Of a stretch of 42,733 nt of DNA, positions 24,465-32,460 are shown in pieces. The stretch is from the IMG/VR virus record IMGVR_UViG_3300025325_000051, positions 1-42,733 of that record; one strand, written 5' to 3'. Each line of letters opens with the position of its first letter. The stretch's first letter is position 1. The notes under the pieces were generated by a model. That model had not been told where the DNA came from. It was given only the letters and a program-made list of their open reading frames with translations, and made no database searches. The position numbers were made by a program, and so were the translations under genes. This stretch comes from a virus.

Positions 24465-25439
24465 ATGTTAAAGAAAATATTATTAAGTTTATTACTTACT
24501 AATTTATCTTATGCGGCTGATGTAACTGTATCTGGAGCAGATGATGCGAGTTCTTATACTATAGAAGGTGGCTTAGGCTTTACTGATACGGATGGAGCTA
24601 TTATTCAAATATTTGGTAATACTCATGCTACTCAACCAGGTCGAGCAGCACTTTTAACTGGGACAGCTAGCTATATGTCTATTGGTACACGTGGCCCAAA
24701 TTCAATTTTCTTTTTCAATAATAATATAAATACTATGACCATGAAAAATAATGGTAAAGTAGAATATTTAGGAGATTCAACAAATTTTAATACTCAAGAT
24801 ATTTCAATGACTGCTAATACTTCTAGAATAAAAATAGGAGGTGGTTCTGATTCTGATACTTCTACTGGTGGAAGATTATTACTTCACGGCATTGATCACA
24901 CTTTAGCTTCAGGTCAAGCGGGGATAGATGCAGGAGATACAAATAATGTCGGCTCTATTGCTGGTGCTAGTGCTTATATTTATACACATAGTCAACAACG
25001 TGTTTATTTTGGTACAGATTCCATGGAAAGGTGGGCTATTTCTGGAGGTCTAGTTGGTGACGTTGGGGAGCTTTATCAAGAATCAATTAATGGAGATGAT
25101 ATAGTTTTTAATAAAAGTTCTACACAGGTAAGAAACACTGTGACAGAATCTCTAGCTGCAACTGGTGCGACTCAAGGAACTGCTTTAGCTTTACCATCTA
25201 CTATAAATGAAATAACTACAGCTAGCGTCACAGATTTAGCTCTTAAACTTCCAATAGCTGAGCGCGGTAAACAAATTACAATTATAAATAGTACTAGTAC
25301 TGTTTTAACTGTGTTTCCAGATACAGGAGATCAAATTGCACCTAAAGCAGTAAATATAGGTCAGCCTATGCATAGTAATATAAATATGGTTTTTTTAGCT
25401 TTAAGTGACTCAAAATGGATAATATTAAATGCTTGGTAA
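24465..25439 (+). CDS. Exported tail-fibre-like protein with signal peptide
   Basis: 324 aa. The first 18 residues form a signal peptide (KKILLSLLLTNLSYA, probable cleavage before ADVT). The rest is beta-rich and fibre-like: Gly/Ser/Thr-rich stretches, ASYMSIGTRGPNSIFFFNNN, YFGTDSMERWAISGG, and a C-terminal strand-rich module (GKQITIINSTSTVLTVFPDT, MVFLALSDSKWIILNAW). Virion fibres do not normally have signal peptides, so this may be displayed or secreted by the infected cell. AAAAAGG site. Confidence 0.6.
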   Translation: MLKKILLSLLLTNLSYAADVTVSGADDASSYTIEGGLGFTDTDGAIIQIFGNTHATQPGRAALLTGTASYMSIGTRGPNSIFFFNNNINTMTMKNNGKVEYLGDSTNFNTQDISMTANTSRIKIGGGSDSDTSTGGRLLLHGIDHTLASGQAGIDAGDTNNVGSIAGASAYIYTHSQQRVYFGTDSMERWAISGGLVGDVGELYQESINGDDIVFNKSSTQVRNTVTESLAATGATQGTALALPSTINEITTASVTDLALKLPIAERGKQITIINSTSTVLTVFPDTGDQIAPKAVNIGQPMHSNINMVFLALSDSKWIILNAW

Positions 25440-25638
25440 AGTAACTATAGAAGAAGATCCTAATTTAAAATTAAAACAAAAAATTCATAATTTATTTTCT
25501 AAGTTTAATAAAAGAAAATTTAATAAAAGAAGATTCAACTTAGTAAAAAGAATAAATGGCTTATTAAATAAAATAAAAGAATTAGAACCTGATTATTACA
25601 ATAAAATGTGTGATAAAATAAAGGAGTTACTAAAATGA
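25429..25638 (+). CDS. Small Lys-rich protein, 69 aa
   Basis: Strongly basic and helical, with an FNKRKFNKRRFNLVKR patch. It starts inside the end of the upstream gene (11-bp overlap) and overlaps the next ATG by 4 bp. Could bind nucleic acid; not recognised. Confidence 0.5.
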   Translation: MLGKVTIEEDPNLKLKQKIHNLFSKFNKRKFNKRRFNLVKRINGLLNKIKELEPDYYNKMCDKIKELLK

Positions 25639-25862
25639 AAGATACTAATATAGATGGATTTAGAGAAGGCTTTTATACGGCTAAACTTGCTATAATAATA
25701 CTACTTAGTAAATTCTTTTTTGAAAGTAAAAGTAATACCTTTAGAGGGCTATCTACTGTAATTAAAATAAAACAGTTTGATATCAATGATCTATTTAGAT
25801 TAATTGAAGCCCTAGAATTAGAAGTATTTGATTTTGATTTAGATAATCAAATAATACATTAA
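25635..25862 (+). CDS. Unknown protein, 75 aa
   Basis: Has one moderately hydrophobic segment (YTAKLAIIILLSKFFF) and an acidic C-terminus (LELEVFDFDLDN). AAGGAG site inside the upstream gene. Not recognised. Confidence 0.5.
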   Translation: MKDTNIDGFREGFYTAKLAIIILLSKFFFESKSNTFRGLSTVIKIKQFDINDLFRLIEALELEVFDFDLDNQIIH

Positions 25863-25867
25863 TTAGC

Positions 25868-25896
25868 TTGCTATCAATCTGATTGAGTGCTATAAA
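25868..25896 (+). promoter_or_regulatory. Promoter with compact CAATC operator
   Basis: TTGCTA (25868-25873), 17-bp spacer, TATAAA (25891-25896). The spacer begins with the palindrome TCAATCTGATTGA, which has the same half-sites as the other operators but a 1-bp instead of 5-bp centre. The predicted start is 25903, the A of the next ATG. Drives the lipoprotein/protease genes. Confidence 0.6.
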
Positions 25897-25902
25897 AACT
25901 AT

Positions 25903-25998
25903 ATGAAAGAGGATAGAGCTGTTTTAATTAGTTGTGTTATAATTGTAGCTATTTATATTATAGTACAAGCTTTAATTGTTTTTATATTTACTAGGTGA
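25903..25998 (+). CDS. 31-aa single-span membrane peptide
   Basis: Charged start (KEDR) then a hydrophobic helix (VLISCVIIVAIYIIVQALIV). No Shine-Dalgarno; the predicted transcript begins at its AUG, so it would be leaderless. It ends 5 bp before the lipoprotein ATG. Confidence 0.4.
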   Translation: MKEDRAVLISCVIIVAIYIIVQALIVFIFTR

Positions 25999-26003
25999 CT
26001 TTT

Positions 26004-26213
26004 ATGAAAAAATTAATTTTTATATTTTTTTTATTATTTGTTTCTTGTGGTGATACTAGCACATCTGTATCAGTAGATACTGATCAACAGCAAGGAGATG
26101 ATTCACATGATACTGATAATTGTAATATCTGTAATACTTCTCAAGATTGTGCTGATTTAGGTTGTTTTGATAGTGATAAAACAGAAGAAAGTACAGAAGA
26201 AAATTCTTTATAA
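26004..26213 (+). CDS. Lipoprotein 2, acidic (69 aa)
   Basis: Start at the ATG at 26004; an upstream GTG adds only three residues. Signal peptide with lipobox FVSC (Cys15). The mature part is acidic and Ser/Thr/Asp-rich, with a Cys cluster (CNICNTSQDCADLGC) that may form disulfides. It directly precedes the secreted protease gene, 9 bp away, so it might be an anchor, inhibitor or chaperone for it. Confidence 0.65.
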   Translation: MKKLIFIFFLLFVSCGDTSTSVSVDTDQQQGDDSHDTDNCNICNTSQDCADLGCFDSDKTEESTEENSL

Positions 26214-26222
26214 TAAAATTTT

Positions 26223-26861
26223 ATGTATAAATTTTTAAGCTATTTATTAATAGTAATATATTTTTTTAACTTAAATCCAGCCGAAGCTCTCTTATCACTT
26301 AAAGAAAGAACGTTTTATGTAAAATTTATAGTAGCTGACTATGCTATAAATAAATTTATTCTTAAAGAATCATTTAAATTAGCTAAAGTAAAATTTAGAA
26401 AAATAGGAGTTATTATAAAACTCAGAAAAATTTATTATGTTAAAGATTTTACAAGTTCTTTACGTGCACCAGAATATTTTTATACTAGGTTTTACAAATG
26501 GATAAATGCATATAAAAATAAAAGAGTAAAAAGAAAAACTTTTACAATGTTTATTGTAACTCCTATTGTAAATGAATTTGGTGGTAATCTTTATGGTGGA
26601 CTTGGGTACGTTTGTGGAGAAGTAGGTCATAATTTTAGCATGATTCATGCTCATTATAATATTTATAGAGTAGCTTTAGTTATGGCGCACGAACTTGGAC
26701 ATAATTTAGGAGCTATACATGATGATTATATTATTCCTAGTGTTATGAATAGTAATGCAAGCTTTACCTGCGCTCCTAATTACAACTGCGACTTTAGTTT
26801 AGAGAGTAAAAAAGATATTAAGTATTGGCTAAGATTTGAAAAAAGAGAAGGAGAAATCTAG
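26223..26861 (+). CDS. Secreted metzincin metalloprotease (reprolysin/ADAM-like)
   Basis: 212 aa. Signal peptide about 1-22 (LLIVIYFFNLNPAEA). The zinc site HELGHNLGAIHDD has His156, Glu157, His160, Gly163, His166 and Asp167, the full HExxHxxGxxHD of metzincins; Met175 in PSVMNS follows at the Met-turn distance. Cys residues in FTCAPNYNCDF suggest a disulfide. The enzyme looks intact and exported. Substrate unknown; it could act on host surface proteins or neighbouring cells. Very unusual in a phage of this size. Confidence 0.85.
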   Translation: MYKFLSYLLIVIYFFNLNPAEALLSLKERTFYVKFIVADYAINKFILKESFKLAKVKFRKIGVIIKLRKIYYVKDFTSSLRAPEYFYTRFYKWINAYKNKRVKRKTFTMFIVTPIVNEFGGNLYGGLGYVCGEVGHNFSMIHAHYNIYRVALVMAHELGHNLGAIHDDYIIPSVMNSNASFTCAPNYNCDFSLESKKDIKYWLRFEKREGEI

Positions 26862-26977
26862 TGGAATATATTAGTTGTTTCCAAACTACGGGTTCAACTG
26901 GAACTTTTTATTATGGCAATGATAATTGTTATTTATATTATTGGAATGGCTATTTTTGGGTCGGTAGAAAGTTATGA
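26861..26977 (+). CDS. 38-aa aromatic micro-protein
   Basis: GTG start with AAGGAG 7 nt upstream, overlapping the protease stop; the end overlaps the next ATG as ATGA. Tyr/Trp/Gly-rich (YYGNDNCYLYYWNGYFWVG). Spacing supports translation; function unknown. Confidence 0.45.
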   Translation: MEYISCFQTTGSTGTFYYGNDNCYLYYWNGYFWVGRKL

Positions 26978-27330
26978 ACGATGATTCAATAAAAAAAATA
27001 TTACAAGATGGACTAGATAATCCAAACACTATAGCGATAAAAAGTCTAAGTATAATATATCTCGATAAATCATCGAAGCCTTATACTGAACTATTAGATG
27101 GTATACAAATTGAATGTGAAATAGAAGGCGAACAAAGGTTAACTGCTTATTCGATCATAAAACTAACAATGAGTCAACTTATAGAAGCTGTAAGAAGGTC
27201 TCACGAGCTAGGTCTTCATAATAAAAATAAAGAATTTAGAGAAAAAATTAGATACGAGCATGAAAGAAAGAAAAATAATTTAAAAAATTTAGAAAAAATA
27301 AAATATTTTTCTACAGGGAGTGAGGTTTGA
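26974..27330 (+). CDS. Unknown helical protein, 118 aa
   Basis: Not recognised. A beta-type middle (IQIECEIEGEQRLTAYSIIK) is followed by a long basic helix (KIRYEHERKKNNLKNLEKIK). ATGA coupling to the previous ORF. Confidence 0.6.
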   Translation: MNDDSIKKILQDGLDNPNTIAIKSLSIIYLDKSSKPYTELLDGIQIECEIEGEQRLTAYSIIKLTMSQLIEAVRRSHELGLHNKNKEFREKIRYEHERKKNNLKNLEKIKYFSTGSEV

Positions 27331-27352
27331 TTAAGCAAATAATAGAGGAAAT

Positions 27353-27595
27353 ATGAAAAAGAAAATAAAAATTAAAGAGCGTATAACGAGTAGTGAGGAG
27401 TTATTAAAAAAGATTATGAAATCTAAAAGAGCTTTAGTTTTTGACTATACTTACGAACATGGAGATTTAATTATACTAATCTATTCGTACGATATTAAAG
27501 GGATTGCTTTTGCAAAAATCTCGATCAAAGAGTTGATCGAACGTAGGAAAAATCTTAAAGGCATTGGTAAGAAATTTAAAAAACTAATTAAATAA
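27353..27595 (+). CDS. Unknown basic protein, 80 aa
   Basis: Lys-rich at both ends, with an alternating hydrophobic core (RALVFDYTYEHGDLIILIYS). AGAGGAA site. Not recognised. Confidence 0.55.
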   Translation: MKKKIKIKERITSSEELLKKIMKSKRALVFDYTYEHGDLIILIYSYDIKGIAFAKISIKELIERRKNLKGIGKKFKKLIK

Positions 27596-27612
27596 GGGAA
27601 TATAAGGAAAAA

Positions 27613-28116
27613 ATGACAACTAAGACAATATCAGAATTAGGTGAGGAATACCGCAATTTTAATCAACCAGCACAGGGACGAACTTATATAACAACCGATA
27701 ATACTGAAACGCTAGAAGAAAAAGCTGAAAAATATTTAGAATATCAATGTTGTGATTTTTACTTTTCTACTGTAGAGAAAACTTATCTTTCTTATTCTAA
27801 GAATCATCTCAAAAAAGCATATGCAGATGGTTACGAAAGAGGTTACAAACAACGCGATATAGATTTAGATAAAGCAAGCGGCGCAGATGATATTGAAAGA
27901 ACAGCAGCACTTGCTAATTATAATCCAATGCCTGAGTGGAGATTAGGTGATGCTCTTTTACATGAAGATTACGGATCTGTAATTATAACAGATATCCAAG
28001 CTTTTAATACATACGCACGTAGTGCAACTGGGGTAAGAATTGAAATAACATCAGTGTGGATAAAATGTATCTATCGCGATGGCAAACTTATTTGGAGTAA
28101 AAATAATGACAAGTGA
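27613..28116 (+). CDS. Unknown protein, 167 aa
   Basis: Two parts: a helical N-terminal half (YADGYERGYKQRDIDLDKA) and a beta-type C-terminal half (WRLGDALLHEDYGSVIITDI, VWIKCIYRDGKLIWSK) that looks like a small barrel. Not recognised. The end overlaps the next gene by 11 bp. Confidence 0.6.
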   Translation: MTTKTISELGEEYRNFNQPAQGRTYITTDNTETLEEKAEKYLEYQCCDFYFSTVEKTYLSYSKNHLKKAYADGYERGYKQRDIDLDKASGADDIERTAALANYNPMPEWRLGDALLHEDYGSVIITDIQAFNTYARSATGVRIEITSVWIKCIYRDGKLIWSKNNDK

Positions 28117-28336
28117 ATTACAAAAAGCAGCAATTGCTTATGGGCTTGCAATATCAAACTTTTCTGGTAATGACTTTGACAGATTTTTACCACAACAAGA
28201 TTTCATAAAAGGTGCTCTATGTCTTTTAGGGCAGGCTGAGAAATATGAGGAAAATATGATGTGTGTAAATGAGGAGGCAATAGGAGTTTTTGATTATTTA
28301 AGAGAATTTTGTGAGAAGGAATCAAATGACAGATAA
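28106..28336 (+). CDS. Unknown acidic protein, 76 aa
   Basis: Start at the ATG at 28106, preceded by TTGGAG; an in-frame start at 28079 is less well placed. Helical, acidic; contains FIKGALCLLGQAEKYEENMM. Overlaps the next start by 11 bp. Confidence 0.55.
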   Translation: MTSELQKAAIAYGLAISNFSGNDFDRFLPQQDFIKGALCLLGQAEKYEENMMCVNEEAIGVFDYLREFCEKESNDR

Positions 28337-28550
28337 AACACCAAAGATAGAAGTAACTGCACCACCTAATAGTTTTATGTTTCTTAATAAAGATAATAAA
28401 ACAGTAATAACTATATATGGTGACGGTACAATTAAATTTAATAAAGAAGATTTTCCTAATTTAACAGCAGATGACTTTGCTAAAGAATTTATAGAAGTAA
28501 TTGAAAAACATGTTTTCCGTTATTCAGGAGACGCAAAAGATGACAAATGA
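28326..28550 (+). CDS. Unknown protein, 74 aa, beta-helical pattern
   Basis: GAAGGAA site before the ATG at 28326. Motif FMFLNKDNKTVITIYGDGTI resembles a small phage protein type with strand-turn-strand layout. Overlaps the nuclease gene by 11 bp, so it belongs to the replication operon. Confidence 0.55.
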   Translation: MTDKTPKIEVTAPPNSFMFLNKDNKTVITIYGDGTIKFNKEDFPNLTADDFAKEFIEVIEKHVFRYSGDAKDDK

Positions 28551-29733
28551 CCATTCTGACCGCACACATGCTGCACTTGGCGGCTCTACTGCTGAAAGAT
28601 GGCTTAATTGCCCAGGTTCAGTATTTTACATTAGGGATTTACCTAAAGAAATTCCTAGTGAAGCAGCACTTGAAGGTACAAAAGCGCATGAATATGCTGA
28701 AGTAATATTAGAAGGCTTTTTAAGTTATAAATTAGATGGAGTTCCACAAGACCCTCTTCTTGTTTTAAACGATGAATTATTTACTTTAGGAGAAACTTAT
28801 AAAGATTTAGTTTGGAAAAATGTATTACAAGAATCAATTACTGATAAAAGTTATGCGTTAGAAGATAAATTAGTGTTAGACAAACATTTAGAAATGTTTG
28901 GTTTTGTAGACTTTTGGGCTATTTATATTGACGATCACGGTAAAAAAACAGGAGTAATTGTAGACTTTAAATCAGGTTACACAGAAATCACTGTTAAAAA
29001 CAATGCACAACTTGCTTTTTATGCCTGTGCTTTACGTGAAGAAATAGTTAGAAAAGGAAAAGATTTAGACAGAGTAAGGGCTATAATAATTCAGCCTAAA
29101 GTACATGAACCTTATAAAGAAGTTAATTTTACAGCGAAGCAATTAGATGTTTGGAGAACTAAATTTTTTAAAGCGGCTGAGCAGATTTTTGTTAAGAAAA
29201 AAGCTACTTTCAAAGTTGGAAGCTGGTGTAAATTCTGTCCCGCCCAAAGTATATGCAGTGTATATGCTAAAAAATTACAAAGTGAATTAAGTTTAAAATT
29301 AATTGAACCTGACGAAGAACTACTTCCTTTACCAGATAAATTAACTAATGAGCAATTGATAGCAGTCGTTTCAAAAGAAGATAAACTCATAGAATTTATA
29401 AAAGAATGTAAAAAATATATATTTAATAAAATAGATAGTGGTGATAAAAGCTATCCTTTTAAAATTGTGGAAGGTGTAAGTCGTAGAAAATGGCAGGAAA
29501 ATCAAACTAAAATAGGGCTAGCACTTACTAAAGCTGGACTAACAGACGTGTATAGAACTGAATTACGAACAATTACTGAAATAGAAAAAATGTTAAGTGA
29601 TGAACATGGAAAAGATGATGCTAAAAATATTGTAAGTAAATATTGTGAGATGACTACTCCAAATAAAATTTTAGTTCCTATAGATGATAAAAGAGAAAGT
29701 GTAAAAACTAAATTAGATTATCTTAAGAACTGA
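28540..29733 (+). CDS. DUF2800 protein, PD-(D/E)XK nuclease of Cas4-like type
   Basis: 397 aa from the ATG at 28540 (AGGAG 9 nt upstream). N-terminal HAALGGSTAERWLNCPGS is diagnostic of DUF2800. The nuclease core shows VDFWAI, then VIVDFKSGY, the (D/E)xK element. CKFCPAQSICSVYAKKL gives the C-terminal Cys set that, with the N-terminal Cys, could hold an Fe-S cluster as in Cas4/AddB. Usually paired with DUF2815, as here. Probably a replication or recombination exonuclease. Confidence 0.87.
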   Translation: MTNDHSDRTHAALGGSTAERWLNCPGSVFYIRDLPKEIPSEAALEGTKAHEYAEVILEGFLSYKLDGVPQDPLLVLNDELFTLGETYKDLVWKNVLQESITDKSYALEDKLVLDKHLEMFGFVDFWAIYIDDHGKKTGVIVDFKSGYTEITVKNNAQLAFYACALREEIVRKGKDLDRVRAIIIQPKVHEPYKEVNFTAKQLDVWRTKFFKAAEQIFVKKKATFKVGSWCKFCPAQSICSVYAKKLQSELSLKLIEPDEELLPLPDKLTNEQLIAVVSKEDKLIEFIKECKKYIFNKIDSGDKSYPFKIVEGVSRRKWQENQTKIGLALTKAGLTDVYRTELRTITEIEKMLSDEHGKDDAKNIVSKYCEMTTPNKILVPIDDKRESVKTKLDYLKN

Positions 29734-29775
29734 AAATTAAAAACTTAAAAAACTTAAAATATAAGGAAATATAAA

Positions 29776-30525
29776 ATGAAAAAATATAAAAGTAAATATT
29801 ATAAACACCCAAAATTCGGTCACGTTTACGGAGAACCAATTATGACTCCAGTAGGAAGATTCTGCTGGCCTAGTCTCATAAAACCAAAAGATGTGCCGCA
29901 AGGTTTTGATGGTGCCCCTCGCTATGAAGTAACTCTACTTCTTGATCAAAATGATAAAAAAGTTAAGGAATTTTACCGTAAAGTAAATTTTATGGTTAAA
30001 GAGATGTTAGAACTTTATAATCATAAAAATCCTGCTAAATTAAGTGGCCTTGACGCTGCAAAAGACGGCGATGGATTTGACTTAGAAAAATATCCTTACT
30101 ATGAAAATAGATTTATTCTAGTTGCTCGTAATGCAAAAGCAGTAGATATTTATAGTAAAGATGAAGAGAAAATTATGCCGTCTGAAATTATTGGTGGTGC
30201 TGAAGGTCGTATTTTAGTGACTCCAATTATAACTGCTAAGGGAGTCAGCTTTAAACTAGAATTAGTGCAGTTTATAAAAGACGATGGTACTCGTTATGGC
30301 GGTGCTAATCGCGACTTAAGTTCATTTTTAACAGCTCTAGATGAAGATTCAAAAGAGGAAGATGAAGATGAAGATGATGATGATTCAGAAGATGATAATG
30401 ATGAGGATGAGGATGAAGACGAAGAGAAAGAGGAACATGATGATGAAGAAATTCCGACAAAGCTTGCAGCTAAAGGAAAAGGAAGACCCAAAAGAAAATT
30501 AGATTCAGCTTTAAATAAACTATAA
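29776..30525 (+). CDS. DUF2815 ssDNA-binding protein
   Basis: 249 aa. N-terminal OB-type domain with GRFCWPSLIKPKD and GAPRYEVTLLLD, as in phage DUF2815/Enc34-like ssDNA-binding proteins. Residues about 195-225 are a long run of Asp/Glu, as expected for an acidic tail that recruits partners, followed by a short basic end (AKGKGRPKRKLDSALNKL). Sits between its usual partners, DUF2800 nuclease and family A polymerase. Confidence 0.85.
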   Translation: MKKYKSKYYKHPKFGHVYGEPIMTPVGRFCWPSLIKPKDVPQGFDGAPRYEVTLLLDQNDKKVKEFYRKVNFMVKEMLELYNHKNPAKLSGLDAAKDGDGFDLEKYPYYENRFILVARNAKAVDIYSKDEEKIMPSEIIGGAEGRILVTPIITAKGVSFKLELVQFIKDDGTRYGGANRDLSSFLTALDEDSKEEDEDEDDDDSEDDNDEDEDEDEEKEEHDDEEIPTKLAAKGKGRPKRKLDSALNKL

Positions 30526-30543
30526 ACTACCGACCATACTTTA

Positions 30544-30581
30544 GTGGGTTACTTTTGTCACAAGTAGCCCACATTTTTCTT
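30544..30581 (+). terminator. Terminator/attenuator between SSB and DNA polymerase
   Basis: GTGGGTTACTT (30544-30554) pairs over 11 bp with AAGTAGCCCAC (30562-30572), 7-nt loop, then ATTTTTCTT running up to the polymerase ATG at 30582. It would lower polymerase expression relative to SSB. Confidence 0.75.
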
Positions 30582-32423
30582 ATGAAAATTAAAAAATTTA
30601 GAATAAAATTTAACGGCGAAACTTATAAAGCTAAGTATATAACTAACGATACTATGCTTGAAAACGCACTTAAAGTTTTAAATAAGTGTGATAACTTACT
30701 TGGTCTTGATATTGAAACAGCACCATTATCTGAATATACACATTTAGGAAAAACGGCAGGATTATCGCCACATCTTGCTTATATTAGACTCATTCAAATT
30801 TTTGATGGTGTTACTTCTTACGTAATTGACATGAAAAAAGTTAATTGGGAAAAATTTGAATTAGCTAAATTACTTCAAACTAAAAGGTTTATAGCACATA
30901 ACGCGATGTTTGAAATGAAATTTCTACTTAATTACGGTATAAAAAAGCCAAATATAGGTTGTACTATGATATTAGCTAAACTCATTATGCATGCAACATA
31001 CCCAAATGATGCTGGACTATCCTTTGGACTAGATGCACTTATTGAAACAGTTTTTAAGGAAAAAGTTAATAAAGAGTTACAAGCTTCTGCTTGGGGTAAT
31101 AAGTTTCTTACCTTTGAACAAATTGAATATGCTGCTCTTGATGCAGTGTTAGTTTTAAAATTAGCGGAAAAATTAGTAATCGGCTTAGAGAAATTTAAAC
31201 TAGAAAGAATTTATAAACTATATAAAGATGCAATTTATCCAATAGCTAAATTAGAACTAAACGGTCTTAGAATTAATAAAGAACACCATCAAGAAATGAT
31301 ATTAAAATGGCGTGAAGACCTTTATAAAGCTAAAAAAGAAGTTGAACGCATAACTGGACTTAGTAAAATTACAAGTCATACTATAGCTACTTGGCTAGAA
31401 GAAAAGTTACCTAAAGATGTACTAAGTATATGGCCTAAAACTGAAAAAGGAAAACTTTCTACAGATAATCATACCTTTAGTGACTTTTCTTATTTACCTA
31501 TTGTGAAACCTTTTCACGAATTTCAAACTAAAGAAAAGCTAACAAGCACTTACGGATTTAATTTAATTAGTATGATTAACCCTAATAGCGAGAGAATCCA
31601 TGCAAGTTACAATATATGCGGCACAAGAACAGGTAGATTATCTAGTACTCGACCTAACATGCAAAATGCCCCGAAAGACTCTGGTATACGCGGTAACTTT
31701 ATACCAAAAAATGGTTACACATTTATCTGTGCCGATTATAATCAAATAGAACTTAGAGTAGCAGCCGAAGTGAGTCAGGATAAGAATATGCTTAAAGCTT
31801 ATAGAGATGGTCTAGACTTACATGCGTTAACTGCCGCTAAAATATCAGGAAAAAATATTAAGCATGTAACAGAGACTGAACGCCAAAGTGCTAAAGCTGC
31901 TAATTTTGGGTTTCTTTTTGGTTTAGGCGCTAAGAAGTTTTCACACTATGCTAAAAAATCTTATGGTGTAGAAGTAAGTGACGATGAAGCATATGACGCA
32001 ATAAATGCTTTTAGAACTACTTACTCTGGCTACACTAAATGGCAGATGAATCAAGTCGATATTGGTTCAAGTACTCTTAGAGTAACTACACCATGCGGTA
32101 AAGTAAGAAAATTAGATAAAGAAAATACTTATGGTACTGCTATGAATACTCCTATTCAAGGCGGTGCTGCTGAAGTTATGCTTTATGCTTTAGTTATTTT
32201 ACAAAATATTATTGACGAAAAAAAATTAAATGCTCATATTGTAAATTGTGTGCATGATGAAATTCTAGTTGAATGTTCTGATGGTAAAGTTAATAAATTA
32301 ATAGTAAAAAATGCTATTAAAAAAGCTATGATTGATGGCTACTTAAGTGTTTTTCCAAATGGTGTTATAAATAATTTAGTTAAAGTAGGAAGTGGTAACT
32401 CTTGGGCTGCGGCAAAAACATAA
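30582..32423 (+). CDS. DNA polymerase, family A with 3'-5' exonuclease
   Basis: 613 aa. Exonuclease: LGLDIETA (about residue 41), FIAHNAMFEMKFL and YAALDAVLVLKL. Polymerase: motif A FICADYNQIELRVAAE (about 383), motif B RQSAKAANFGFLFGLG (about 434), motif C VHDEILVE (about 557). Length is close to T7-type enzymes. In motif B both positions usually held by the O-helix aromatics are Phe (NFGFLFG), where many relatives have Tyr at the second. No Shine-Dalgarno is visible; the ATG abuts a terminator. A TTG at 30555 lies in the terminator loop and is rejected. Confidence 0.93.
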   Translation: MKIKKFRIKFNGETYKAKYITNDTMLENALKVLNKCDNLLGLDIETAPLSEYTHLGKTAGLSPHLAYIRLIQIFDGVTSYVIDMKKVNWEKFELAKLLQTKRFIAHNAMFEMKFLLNYGIKKPNIGCTMILAKLIMHATYPNDAGLSFGLDALIETVFKEKVNKELQASAWGNKFLTFEQIEYAALDAVLVLKLAEKLVIGLEKFKLERIYKLYKDAIYPIAKLELNGLRINKEHHQEMILKWREDLYKAKKEVERITGLSKITSHTIATWLEEKLPKDVLSIWPKTEKGKLSTDNHTFSDFSYLPIVKPFHEFQTKEKLTSTYGFNLISMINPNSERIHASYNICGTRTGRLSSTRPNMQNAPKDSGIRGNFIPKNGYTFICADYNQIELRVAAEVSQDKNMLKAYRDGLDLHALTAAKISGKNIKHVTETERQSAKAANFGFLFGLGAKKFSHYAKKSYGVEVSDDEAYDAINAFRTTYSGYTKWQMNQVDIGSSTLRVTTPCGKVRKLDKENTYGTAMNTPIQGGAAEVMLYALVILQNIIDEKKLNAHIVNCVHDEILVECSDGKVNKLIVKNAIKKAMIDGYLSVFPNGVINNLVKVGSGNSWAAAKT

Positions 32424-32425
32424 GC

Positions 32426-32454
32426 TTGTAATTACAATCGTTTTGATATATAAT
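32426..32454 (+). promoter_or_regulatory. Regulator promoter with CAATC operator, leaderless
   Basis: TTGTAA (32426-32431), 17-bp spacer, TATAAT (32449-32454). The operator CAATCGTTTTGATAT (32435-32449) fills the spacer. +1 is predicted at 32461, the A of the regulator ATG. Confidence 0.75.
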
Positions 32455-32460
32455 GAAGTT

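Noticed and set aside
27516-27541. Palindrome around TCGATC...GATCGA as another operator
   Set aside because: It lies inside the coding sequence of the 27353 gene and does not match the CAATCA consensus or a promoter.
30294-30491. Poly-Ser ORF on the minus strand
   Set aside because: It is the complement of the Asp/Glu tail of the SSB; composition is explained by that gene.
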